Below are positions 7,818 through 16,300 of a DNA stretch of 64,000 bases, piece after piece; the first letter of the stretch is position 1; every line of letters starts with the position of its first letter. The position numbers and the translations under genes are program-made. This DNA comes from Pelagimonas sp050633425 (GTDB lineage Bacteria > Pseudomonadota > Alphaproteobacteria > Rhodobacterales > Rhodobacteraceae): assembly GCF_050633425.1 (NCBI RefSeq), contig NZ_JBOEGM010000014.1:9945-73944 (forward strand), given 5' to 3'. The notes under the pieces are model-generated. The model did not search any database. It had not been told where the DNA came from and saw only the letters and a program-made list of their open reading frames with translations.

Positions 7818-8909
7818 ATGGCAAGGCGACGTAAATTAACAGCACCCTCCAGCGCGGATTTGAACCGTATCGAGGAGGAGTTTCGCCGCGAAACCTCGGG
7901 GGCATCACCCATGGCTCCGATCGCGCAGGTCGCGGCAGAGGCGGCGCAGTCTGTACCGGTAACCGACCCCGATGTCAGGGCCGAAAACGCCCGCAATGCG
8001 TCGATTGCCAAAGAGATGCAAAAGAGCGAAGCCGCAGGCCTGTTGATCCGCGAAATACCCTTGGAGGAGATCAACCCCGAAGACATGGTGCGTGACCGCG
8101 CGCAGCTGGCCGAAGCCGATATGATGGAGCTCAGAACCTCCATCGCCGCGAGCGGTTTGCGGCTCCCGATTGAGCTTTATGAGCTTGATAAGCCGGACGG
8201 GAATGTTCGGTACGGCATTCTGTCTGGGTATCGGCGTTTTAAGGCTGTGCAGGCGCTTTTGGCGCTGACCACTGCAAGCAAATACAGCACGATCAAAGCC
8301 CTGATCCGTCAACCCGGTTCGGTGCCAGATGCGTTTGCTGCCATGGTTGAGGAAAACGAAATTCGGGCGGGATTGAGCCCGTTTGAACGGGGGCGCATTT
8401 CTTCGATTGCGGTGCAAATGGGCGTCTTTGCCAGCACCGAAGAATCGGTGAACAAAATGTTCAGCGCAGCCTCAAAAGCCAAGCGCTCAAAGATCCGCAG
8501 CTTTGCCCTGATCTTTGAAGAGCTCGGTGATCTGCTGGCCTTCCCTGAGGCGCTCTCGGAGAAGCAGGGGTTGCGGGTGGCAGCGGCTCTGCGGGGCGGG
8601 GCTGAGACAGCCTTGCGCGAGGCGTTGGGTGGCTCATTGATCGACAGTGCCAGTGCGGAATGGGCGGTTCTTGAGCCTGAAGTGGCGAAGTTTGAAGACA
8701 ATGCGAGAGACGATCGCAAAGGTGGGCGCCCGACCAAAAAGGCCCGGATCAAGGGGCAGGGGGCAGAGGTTAAGACCTCGACGGGTTACGTCATCAAACG
8801 CGAAGAAGACAGCCGCGGGTATGTTATCCGTATTGGCGGTCGCGCGGTCGACAACGAGATGATGGACGTGTTGGTTTTGGAATTGCAGCGGCTCCTTGAG
8901 CGGCCGTGA
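7818..8909 (+). CDS. parB: plasmid partition protein ParB
   Basis: A 363-residue ParB/RepB-like CTPase-type DNA-binding protein. The N-terminal ParB domain contains IREIPLEEINPEDMVRDR, LRLPIELYEL, GYRRFKAVQAL and the arginine-rich-box equivalent MVEENEIRAGLSPFERGRI. A helix-turn-helix region follows (ESVNKMFSAASKAKRSKIRSF) and then a C-terminal part that likely dimerises. GGAGGA precedes the ATG by 7 nt. It would bind the palindromes at 7880-7895 and 8917-8933 and load ParA-driven segregation. One of these sites lies inside its own coding sequence. Confidence 0.92.
   Translation: MARRRKLTAPSSADLNRIEEEFRRETSGASPMAPIAQVAAEAAQSVPVTDPDVRAENARNASIAKEMQKSEAAGLLIREIPLEEINPEDMVRDRAQLAEADMMELRTSIAASGLRLPIELYELDKPDGNVRYGILSGYRRFKAVQALLALTTASKYSTIKALIRQPGSVPDAFAAMVEENEIRAGLSPFERGRISSIAVQMGVFASTEESVNKMFSAASKAKRSKIRSFALIFEELGDLLAFPEALSEKQGLRVAAALRGGAETALREALGGSLIDSASAEWAVLEPEVAKFEDNARDDRKGGRPTKKARIKGQGAEVKTSTGYVIKREEDSRGYVIRIGGRAVDNEMMDVLVLELQRLLERP
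7880..7895. repeat. parS-like palindrome, copy 1 (inside parB)
   Basis: GTTTCGCCGCGAAACC contains the 15-bp palindrome GTTTCGC-C-GCGAAAC. It resembles the general parS form GTTTCNCNNGAAAC and repeats exactly downstream of parB. It overlaps codons 21-26 of parB. Confidence 0.65.
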
Positions 8910-8916
8910 GGCCACT

Positions 8917-8933
8917 GGTTTCGCCGCGAAACC
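8917..8933. repeat. parS-like palindrome, copy 2 (just after parB)
   Basis: GGTTTCGCCGCGAAACC is a 17-bp palindrome, symmetric except for the central base, starting 8 nt after the parB stop. Its 15-bp core is identical to the copy at 7880-7894. A site directly downstream of parB is the classic position of plasmid centromeres. Confidence 0.7.
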
Positions 8934-9398
8934 TAAAGGCAAAATCTTAAGAGCCTGACCGGGCGTGCGAACGATGCGTTATGATGGTGGTGACCTGTCA
9001 AGGATAGGGGCGCTGGACCCCTGTCGATCTAAGGGTGAGGGCATCTGATTGGCCACGCTAATGGTACGAAACTTCAAAGCGCCTGACGAGTAGGACCTTC
9101 TGAAAACTTCTGAAACGGTGTGGATCTGGCGGGCTGAAGTGAGGGCGTCGATACCCAACTCTTTCCGGCGGCTCAGGCGCGCGAAGCAAAGAAGCATATT
9201 CGGCAACAAACACAAGAATCGTCTGTCATCATAAACGTCTGGCATTCCACCAGTCATCCTGCCAGACATGACAGGCTGATTTTGGAATTGAAATTCGTTA
9301 CCGTTACGTTAACATGAATCGGGTCCGTGTAGTTGCAACTAAAAATTGCGTCATGCGGGTTGGTCTAAAGAAACGCTGCGCCATTTAGGGAGACCCTT
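8934..9398. other. non-coding stretch after parB with a nested hairpin
   Basis: I see no convincing gene in these 465 bases. A composite inverted repeat lies at 9223-9274: outer arms CTGTCAT (9223-9229) and ATGACAG (9268-9274), inner arms GTCTGGCA (9237-9244) and TGCCAGAC (9260-9267). It may end the parAB transcript or be a remnant of other DNA. Downstream, GTTACCGTTACGTTAAC (9297-9313) is a small repeat cluster before the next gene and may hold its control elements. Confidence 0.5.
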
Positions 9399-9806
9399 AT
9401 GCGTTTGGTCTATGCGATTGTTGTCCTGTTCTGTGGTGTTCTCAGCGCTGCGGCCTCGGACACCGTTGATCCGGTGCAACAGCACAACTCTAACGCGGTC
9501 TGGTTTGAAAACTGGATTGGCCTATCGAGTGCGACGCTTGTTGTATCCGCACCCAATGGCAAGACTGTCTCAGTTTACGCAGCGAATGGAACACCGGTTT
9601 ATGAGCTGGAACGGGGGGCCGCGCTTGATGGTGTTTACCGATATGAGCTGAATGCTGCGACCGAAGAGGTTGAAGATATTGCGAATCCGATTGATAACGG
9701 CCGTGAGCAAGTTGCCACATCACAAACAAAATCGTTCTTCATGTCGGGATCATTTGTTGTGTCACGTGGAGTAATCATTACCCCAGAAGACATAAAAGAA
9801 GAGTAA
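9399..9806 (+). CDS. small exported protein of unknown function
   Basis: A 135-residue protein with a clear Sec signal peptide (MRLVYAIVVLFCGVLSAAAS, likely cleaved after Ala19 or nearby). The mature part is short, polar and beta-rich (SSATLVVSAPNGKTVSVYAANGTPVYEL) and ends in an acidic tail. I recognise no family. An AGGGAG ribosome-binding site lies ahead of the ATG. It precedes the GIGT-repeat protein by 57 bp on the same strand, so the two may be co-transcribed and function together outside the cytoplasm, perhaps as partner or assembly factor. That is inference from position. Confidence 0.7.
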   Translation: MRLVYAIVVLFCGVLSAAASDTVDPVQQHNSNAVWFENWIGLSSATLVVSAPNGKTVSVYAANGTPVYELERGAALDGVYRYELNAATEEVEDIANPIDNGREQVATSQTKSFFMSGSFVVSRGVIITPEDIKEE

Positions 9807-9863
9807 GCTGGTGCGATCCAGTTGCTGTACACCCCCCCCATTAACAAGGGATAGAGATTTAAC

Positions 9864-10799
9864 ATGACACGAACATTTGATCGATCTTTGGCCGCAGGCA
9901 TTGCCGCGCTTGGCCTTACAGCTGGGATAGCGCAGGCTGACCAGGTGTTTGTTGACGACGTGATCGCCACAGGCAGTCTTTGCGTAGGCCAAGATTGCGT
10001 AAACGGTGAAAGCTTTGGCTTTGACACGATCCGCCTGAAAGAAAACAACCTGCGGATCAAATTCCAAGATACGTCGAACTCGGCGAGCTTTCCGACAAAT
10101 GACTGGCAGTTGACGGCCAACGATTCGTCCAATGGCGGCGCCAACAAATTCTCGATTGACGATATCGACGGCGGTCGTACCCCGTTCACAATCGAAGCGT
10201 CTGCGCCATCGCATTCTCTTTATGTCGACGATGGTGGCCGGATTGGTTTGGGCACCTCAACTCCGATTGTTGACCTGCAAGTCGTGTCCGGCAACTCGCC
10301 GACCCTGCGTCTTGAGCAAAACGGCAGCAGCGGCTTTACGGCCCAAACATGGGACTTGGCCGGGAACGAAGCGAACTTCTTCGTTCGTGATGTTACAAAC
10401 GGTAGCGCATTGCCGTTCCGTATCTTCCCCGACGCGCCGCAAAACGCTTTGACGATTTTGGGATCGTCGGGTGACATTGGTATTGGGACGGCGACGCCAG
10501 ATAGTCCGCTTCACCTAAGTCGTTCAGGTGCTGTAAACGCCCGCTTTGAAGACACCGCTCTGGGTGTGGAGTGGGAAAGCGGTCTTGCTGGAAACGACAC
10601 GTTCAAAATCAGCGCTGTAGGAACCTCAGGGGTTCAGTTCCGCTTCACCCGCGAAGGTGGCATGGTCATGCAGCCACAGGCGGCAGCACCCACTGTATCG
10701 GTTGGTGACGGCATGCTTTACTATGATAACTCAGGCGCTCTTTGTGCCCGCGTGCAAGGTGCATGGGTTGTTCTATCTGGCACAGGAAGCTGCGTCTAA
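9864..10799 (+). CDS. exported tail-fibre-like repeat protein
   Basis: A 311-residue protein with a signal peptide (MTRTFDRSLAAGIAALGLTAGIAQA). The mature part contains two units ending in the phage tail-fibre-like motif GxGTxTPxxxLxx (RIGLGTSTPIVDLQV near residue 131 and DIGIGTATPDSPLHLS near 210), each preceded by a segment of about 60 residues. The C-terminus resembles the end of collar/fibre domains (DGMLYYDNSGALCARVQGAWVVL). No S74 intramolecular chaperone is seen. Such proteins form trimeric beta-helical fibres in phages. Here the signal peptide points to a bacterial surface or secreted fibre, possibly a substrate of the nearby T2SS (inference). A strong terminator follows. Confidence 0.75.
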   Translation: MTRTFDRSLAAGIAALGLTAGIAQADQVFVDDVIATGSLCVGQDCVNGESFGFDTIRLKENNLRIKFQDTSNSASFPTNDWQLTANDSSNGGANKFSIDDIDGGRTPFTIEASAPSHSLYVDDGGRIGLGTSTPIVDLQVVSGNSPTLRLEQNGSSGFTAQTWDLAGNEANFFVRDVTNGSALPFRIFPDAPQNALTILGSSGDIGIGTATPDSPLHLSRSGAVNARFEDTALGVEWESGLAGNDTFKISAVGTSGVQFRFTREGGMVMQPQAAAPTVSVGDGMLYYDNSGALCARVQGAWVVLSGTGSCV

Positions 10800-10824
10800 A
10801 CGCGCCTGATAACTTGGCGAATTC

Positions 10825-10860
10825 AAGGCACCCCGCGATTTGGTTCGTGGGGTGCTTTTA
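10825..10860 (+). terminator. rho-independent terminator
   Basis: GCACCCC (10828-10834) pairs with GGGGTGC (10849-10855) across a 14-nt loop, and TTTTA follows. It ends the exported fibre-like gene. The mirror-image A-tract before the stem could also serve the converging sulfotransferase gene. Confidence 0.75.
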
Positions 10861-11604
10861 CTTTGGGCAGAACGCCGACCCGGATCGGTATTGCGTGACC
10901 CAGTCGTCATTGATCGTCGTTGCTTGTTTCTTTGGGGCAGAGGCCAGGTCAACAGCCGCAGGAGGAACCGGAACGTCCAAGGCTTTGCAGATCGAAGCTG
11001 TGACGGACTGGGGGTCTTGGGTAAGGTCCTCGTAGCTCACCCGGATAGGGCGCGCTTGGACACTGGAAAAGAAGGCATCCCATGCCTGATCCTCGGTTTC
11101 CAATTCCTCAATGGTTTTTGCTATCGCGGCACGATCAAAAACGGGCACTTGGCTTGGTTTTTGCCAACTGATCCAGGCGCCGGTTTGTTTGGCGATTTCC
11201 ATGGATACGGCCTGTGCCACCCGATCAGTTCGATCCAACCGGATGTAGGATTGCACGTCGAGCCAACGCAAAAGCGGCTCACGGCGGGCAACGGTCGAAA
11301 ACTGCGACCAGTGGGCTTTGATGCCAAACCATCCCGACGCAGAGCTGCGCCGCGCCATCAGGGCCCTTAAAGTGCCGCGCAGGTTTGATTGATTCAAGTC
11401 TTTCTGCCAACGCATCCGGTGTTTGGGATGTAAGTATTCCAACGGGCTGCCGAGTTGCCCGGTGTGAAACAGCAGATTGGCCAGAAAATGGCTGCCTGAC
11501 CGCCCGGATGAGGCGATGACATAGGTTTTGGGTTTTCCGACAAAGGGTGGCTGATCATACTCAGCGCCAAATTGATCCCAACGGGGCCCACCCTGATCAG
11601 ACAT
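10858..11604 (-). CDS. Stf0-type sulfotransferase
   Basis: About 248 residues. The PAPS 5'-phosphosulfate loop is visible near the N-terminus (IASSGRSGSHFLANLL), followed by GIKAHW and the 3'-phosphate-binding-like segment YIRLDRTDRVAQAVSMEIAKQTG, which matches Stf0 trehalose 2-sulfotransferases. It would transfer sulfate from PAPS to a sugar hydroxyl. The ATG at 11604 overlaps the stop of the pyruvyl transferase gene by 8 nt, which implies translational coupling (a GTG two codons upstream is possible). With GT25 and the pyruvyl transferase it suggests a sulfated surface glycan; the acceptor is unknown. Confidence 0.82.
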   Translation of the reverse strand: MSDQGGPRWDQFGAEYDQPPFVGKPKTYVIASSGRSGSHFLANLLFHTGQLGSPLEYLHPKHRMRWQKDLNQSNLRGTLRALMARRSSASGWFGIKAHWSQFSTVARREPLLRWLDVQSYIRLDRTDRVAQAVSMEIAKQTGAWISWQKPSQVPVFDRAAIAKTIEELETEDQAWDAFFSSVQARPIRVSYEDLTQDPQSVTASICKALDVPVPPAAVDLASAPKKQATTINDDWVTQYRSGSAFCPK

Positions 11605-12379
11605 GACCACGTGCCTTTAGGTCTGTGTACAAAAGCTCGGGGGCGAGGCTGCAAACTTCGGGCAGGGCAGGGCAAGTCGCCAGGGCCAAATTGCTTGCAA
11701 AGTCAGACTCTTGGTTCCAGATCGGAATGTTTCGCGCTTTTACCTTCATAAAGGCGTAATAGTCGCGAAATTTAAAGCCTTCACCGACGACGCGGTTGCT
11801 TAGGTTGATCCAGATTGCAGGGATACCATAGGCATGCGCAAAGATAAGACCATGCAAAGACGATGAGATGATCAGCCGGCATTGCACCAAGGCATCAAGA
11901 TACGGTGTCAGGTCCTGTTGCGCGGTTATGACTGCGCCGCCACGCTGGCGAACGTCGTCACAGAAAGGTTCGTCTTCATCGACGTAATGGGGGATCAGCC
12001 CAAAATCATATTTTTGACTTACCGACGGGTTGTAATACTTGGCCATCGACAAGGCCCCGTCGCCGATCATGCGCACGCCAGTATAGCCAAGACCTTCCAA
12101 GCGGACTTTGGTCAACGGCCCGCGCACCCCCAGAATTTTGAGCGGCTTGGCGCGCGGCTGAAGGGTGGGTTTCATGATGCCGGTGCCCCAAACGACGCTG
12201 TTTTCATCCGCATGCATAAGGGTGGAGCCTACACACATATAATGCTGAACAGACGAGGCTGCGTTCAGGGTTATTGGGGTCACTTCGCGACCACTAATTT
12301 TGCTGAGGAGAAAGGGGCTGGCCAAGTCCCCTGCGTTAATGTCGCCCGAGAAGTACTTGATATAGAGAGGCTCTTTCAC
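11597..12379 (-). CDS. polysaccharide pyruvyl transferase family protein
   Basis: A 260-residue protein of the PS_pyruv_trans family. Visible features are the N-terminal NAGD-type motif (GDINAGDLAS), VVWGTGIMKP, LGVRGPLT near residue 83 and the C-terminal LIISSSLHGLIFAHAYGIPAIW. These match enzymes that add ketal pyruvate, and related GT-B-like enzymes of capsule synthesis. It starts with GTG, 6 nt after the GT25 stop, and overlaps the sulfotransferase gene. The three-gene unit would build or decorate an acidic exopolysaccharide, capsule or LPS. Confidence 0.82.
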   Translation of the reverse strand: MKEPLYIKYFSGDINAGDLASPFLLSKISGREVTPITLNAASSVQHYMCVGSTLMHADENSVVWGTGIMKPTLQPRAKPLKILGVRGPLTKVRLEGLGYTGVRMIGDGALSMAKYYNPSVSQKYDFGLIPHYVDEDEPFCDDVRQRGGAVITAQQDLTPYLDALVQCRLIISSSLHGLIFAHAYGIPAIWINLSNRVVGEGFKFRDYYAFMKVKARNIPIWNQESDFASNLALATCPALPEVCSLAPELLYTDLKARGHV

Positions 12380-12385
12380 CTTGCG

Positions 12386-13216
12386 TTACCCCGATTTAGA
12401 CGCGTGGGCGATTTGCGCCATATGGGTCTTGACGAGGTCACGATAGGCCTTGGCCTGTTGCACTTGACCCTGCGCCTCAAGATAGGCGGCGTGGTTGTCT
12501 TTTGGGTGAATGAGCGATGAAAATCTGCCATCTGACCACGACAGTTCAGAGGCAAGCGGCGGAAAGACCGTCACGGCTTCGCCGGGCAGGGGGGCATCGC
12601 GGTGCAAAAACACGTCGGCAGTGTGGTTCACCCGCTCAAATCGATCCAACAGGGCTTGCGCAAAGGCCGATGTCAAACCGTGGGCAGGATTAGACATCTT
12701 GAGCACGTCTTCGATACGGCAATCAGTGTCTTCGTGATCTTTGTTCAGGGCCCAACCCATTCGAAGCAGCCGGGGTTGATCAGCAGCAAAGCCCAATTCG
12801 CCAGTGGCGTTTTTCTTGGCGAGAAACCTAAGAACTTTGGGCCACCAAGGGTGAATTATCACATCATCCTCGAGCACCAGCGCCCGCTGAGGCGTTGTGG
12901 CGATTTTCTTCCAAAGATTCAGGTAGCTGGCGAAGACAGCGATCTGGGGCGGGATCAGCTGATTGTTGCAATCATCGCGCCCGCAAGACAGCTTGCCACA
13001 GCGAAAGCACGGCGGAAACTGATGTACCAAATTGGCGGATACAATGCGGTCCACATCCGGGTGATCCGGGCCACAAGCGTCATGAAATGAAAACTGGGTG
13101 ATTCCGACAGATGCAAGATGTTCGGCCACATATTCCCGACGATCAAGCGAGGTTGGAAGGCTGACAACATAAATGGTATCGAAAAAGCGCCAAAGATCCG
13201 AGTATGATGTCTGCAA
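12386..13216 (-). CDS. glycosyltransferase family 25 protein
   Basis: A 276-residue protein with the GT25 opening (IYVVSLPTSLDRREYVAEHL near residues 15-34) and the metal-binding-like LVLEDDVIIHP near residue 113. A cysteine-rich insert with CxxC-x4-C-x4-C spacing (CFRCGKLSCGRDDC, near residues 70-83) is a possible zinc site. The start is TTG, with AAGGA about 8 nt ahead; the nearby ATG is out of frame. It leads the glycan-modifying trio and is divergent from the permease fusion gene. The donor and acceptor sugars are unknown. Confidence 0.8.
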   Translation of the reverse strand: MQTSYSDLWRFFDTIYVVSLPTSLDRREYVAEHLASVGITQFSFHDACGPDHPDVDRIVSANLVHQFPPCFRCGKLSCGRDDCNNQLIPPQIAVFASYLNLWKKIATTPQRALVLEDDVIIHPWWPKVLRFLAKKNATGELGFAADQPRLLRMGWALNKDHEDTDCRIEDVLKMSNPAHGLTSAFAQALLDRFERVNHTADVFLHRDAPLPGEAVTVFPPLASELSWSDGRFSSLIHPKDNHAAYLEAQGQVQQAKAYRDLVKTHMAQIAHASKSG

Positions 13217-13295
13217 CGGTCATTTCCTTGGTGGTTCGAAAAACGGATACCATGATATTGTTGAACTTCCAATTCCCGCACGCACTTATTGCAGG

Positions 13296-13332
13296 CTTGA
13301 AAATCCTTGCTCTCGGGGTGCAGGATTTCAAG
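13296..13332. repeat. imperfect inverted repeat in a divergent promoter region
   Basis: CTTGAAAATCCTTGC (13296-13310) faces GCAGGATTTCAAG (13320-13332). They pair along nearly their full length with small bulges. It lies between the GT25 and permease-fusion genes and could be an operator or an mRNA hairpin. Confidence 0.4.
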
Positions 13333-13379
13333 GGCTATGTTAACGCCTTGGACACCCATAGGCTGAAGAGAGCTGAAAC

Positions 13380-16300
13380 ATGAAGAATGTCATAGAGCCT
13401 GAATATCAAAAGCGATTTTTATTGGCCTCGTTGATCATTGTGGTGCTGGCATATGCGTTTTGGACCGGGTCGCGCTATCCGGCGCTCAACGAAAAGGCGA
13501 TGATGTCGGGCGCTATTCAGTTGGAAGATCCGCTGAGCTTTGAGGCGAAATATCCGCTGACCGAAGCCATGAGCGTGCTGGAAAAGATTGGTTATTCGAC
13601 GCTGAATTGGATCAATACCAACAAGAAGGGCATGTTGTTTGGCATGTTATTCGCCGCAGGCTTCATGACCTTGCTGCCCTATATTCAGCGCCGCAGCTTT
13701 CGCGGAGGCTTTGCCAATTCGATGATGGGCATGGCGATTGGGGCGCCGTTGGGGGTCTGCGCGAACTGTGTCGCGCCGATTGGCAAGGGAATGTATTCTG
13801 CCGGGATGCGGGCGGAAACCATGCTGTCGGCTATGGTGGCCTCTCCGACCTTGAATGTTATCGTATTATCTATGCTTTTCAGTCTGTTACCCTTTTACAT
13901 GGCGGTCGCCAAGATCGGGATCAGCCTTGTGATGATTTTGGGGGTGGTGCCTTTGATCTGCCGGCAATTGCCACGCAGGGAAATTGAAGTGCCGCTGGCC
14001 GAGCCGGTGCCGTGGTCGGCGCAGGAGCTTCATGACGGGTCGGAACCGCTGAGCGCGGCCATTGTTGCGGTGGCGATCGGCTATGCCAAAAACCTGTGGT
14101 ATTTGATCAAGCTGACTGTTCCGTTGATGTTATTGGCGGGGTTTCTGGGGGCGACGGTTGGTGTGTTGCTGCCGCAGGATTTGATTGTCGGCCTTGGATT
14201 TGGGATCGGGATTTTGGCCTTGGTGACCTTGGCGGGATTGTTTTTGCCGGTGCCGATGTCCTTTGACGTGGTCCTGACCGGGGCCTTGATCGCGACGGGT
14301 CTGGCGCATGGCTATGTTATGGCCTTGCTGGTCACGCTGGGCAGTTTTTCGGTTTATCCGTTCTTCATTATCTACCAGACTTTGGGCAGACGGGCGGCGA
14401 TGTTGATGGCTGCGTCGATTGCGCTTTTGGGGTTTGCCGCAGGTATTGGGGCCAATGCCTATCACGAATGGCAAACCAAACGTGCGTTGGAATTGCTCTT
14501 GGGGGAGGCATCTGCGCCGGTGCTTTGGGGCGCGGCCGAGGCCGCAGGGCAGGAACCCGCCTTGACAGTGAGCAGCGCCGATGCTGCGCGTATTGCAGTT
14601 TATGCCATGCCATTTGCCCCGCCCAGCCCGGCGGCAGACACAGGGTTTACCCGGATGGAGGCCAGCACGCTGGGCATCGACAAACCGGTTGAGTTCACAA
14701 TGCGCGATATGTGGCCACCGTTTTGGGAAGGCCGCAGTCTGTCTAGCGCCGATTTTGACCGCGACGGCGACATTGATCTTGCTGTCGCGTCAACCGAAGT
14801 TGGTTTGTATTTGTATCTTAACGATGGCACCGGTCAATTCACCCGTCAGGATGTGGAACTCGGGGCTTTGGCGAACATGCCGATTTTCAACGCCGTGTTG
14901 ACCGATGTCGATAATGACGGCTGGCCGGACCTGTTTTTGGCCACCTATCAGGAGGGCAATTTCTGGTGGCGCAATGAGGGCGGCAAGTTTGGTGCTCAGC
15001 CGCCTCAGCCGGTGGCGAACAACCCAGAGGCACCGCTGAGCATGGGGCTTAGCTTTGCAGATGTGGACAGCGACGGGTTTTTGGATGTGGCCTTGGGCAA
15101 TTGGGCCGCAGGGTGGTATCGGCGGATTCCGGGGGAAGAAGCGCGCAACCGTGTTGTGTTGAACAAGGGCGGGGCGCTGGATGGAAGCGCCTTTGTCGAT
15201 TTGCCGGGCATTCCGGGGGAAACCCTGACGATTTTGTTTTCGGATTTGAACGCGGACGGGCACCAAGATCTTGTTGTTGGGAATGACTTTGACATCCCTG
15301 ACTATTTTTACCGCGGGGACGGGCAGGGCGGGTTGACGATGATCACCCAACCCGAGGGGCTGATCCCGCATACAACCACAACGACAATGGCGGTGAAATC
15401 TGCGGATTTGTTCAACCAAGGGCACCCGGCCCTGTATATGGCGCAGATCGCGGGGCGGTCTTCGGGCGTGTCGCAAAAGCTGAAAATGCAGCGGTTGGAT
15501 AAATATTGTGATGCGATTCAAGACAGCGCATCCAAAGCCATCTGCGAGCAGAATATGGCGATCAAGGCGTGGTACAAATCGGGCAACAGCTTTGATCCGA
15601 CCTATGCAAATCGGTGTTTGGAGCTTGAAGGACGATATCAGGCCGAATGCAAGGCCATGCTGGTCAAGGATCTTGCGATTCAGCGCCGCGATGCATCGCT
15701 CTGTGATTTGATCCCGGCCCAGCAACCGATCCCCAAAGCTTTTTGCGCGTTGCATTTCAAACCGGCGCGAACCCCCACGGCTGAGGAAATCACGCTGACG
15801 CATCCGCAAATCCTACGATCCAATGTGGTTTTGGAGTGGGACGGGGCGCGTTATGTGGACACGGCGGCAAAGCGGGGCTTGGATGTCGGCGGGTGGAGCT
15901 GGGACACCAAGATTGCAGATTTTGATCATGATGGTTGGCAAGACATTTTTATTGTCAACGGAACATGGGTGCCCAACGAAGTGTCGCCCTCAAACCTGTT
16001 TTTCCACAACACGGGAAAGGGTGATTTTGAAGAGGCCTCGGGCGCTTTTGGGCTTGAGGATTATCTTATGACAGCGGCGGCGACCCGGTTTGACATGGAT
16101 GGGGACGGCGATCTGGATCTTGTCACGCATCCGGTAAATGGGCCGCTGATGGTCTATAAAAACAACACCCAAACCCCCGGAATTGCCTTTCGTTTACAGG
16201 ATGGAACAGGCAACCGTGATGCGATTGGTGCGCAGATTACGCTGGTTTCTAATGACGGGTCCCAGCAAACACGAGAACTTCAACTGGGGGGTGGTTTTAT

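Noticed and set aside
8979..9269. A 96-codon minus-strand open frame after parB
   Set aside because: No recognisable family, no clear ribosome-binding site, and its 5' end lies in the nested hairpin; I considered a transposase remnant but saw no motif to support it.
14790..15809. A 339-codon minus-strand open frame inside the permease fusion gene
   Set aside because: Its composition is rich in Arg, His and Gln as in antisense shadows, and the plus strand carries clear FG-GAP repeats.
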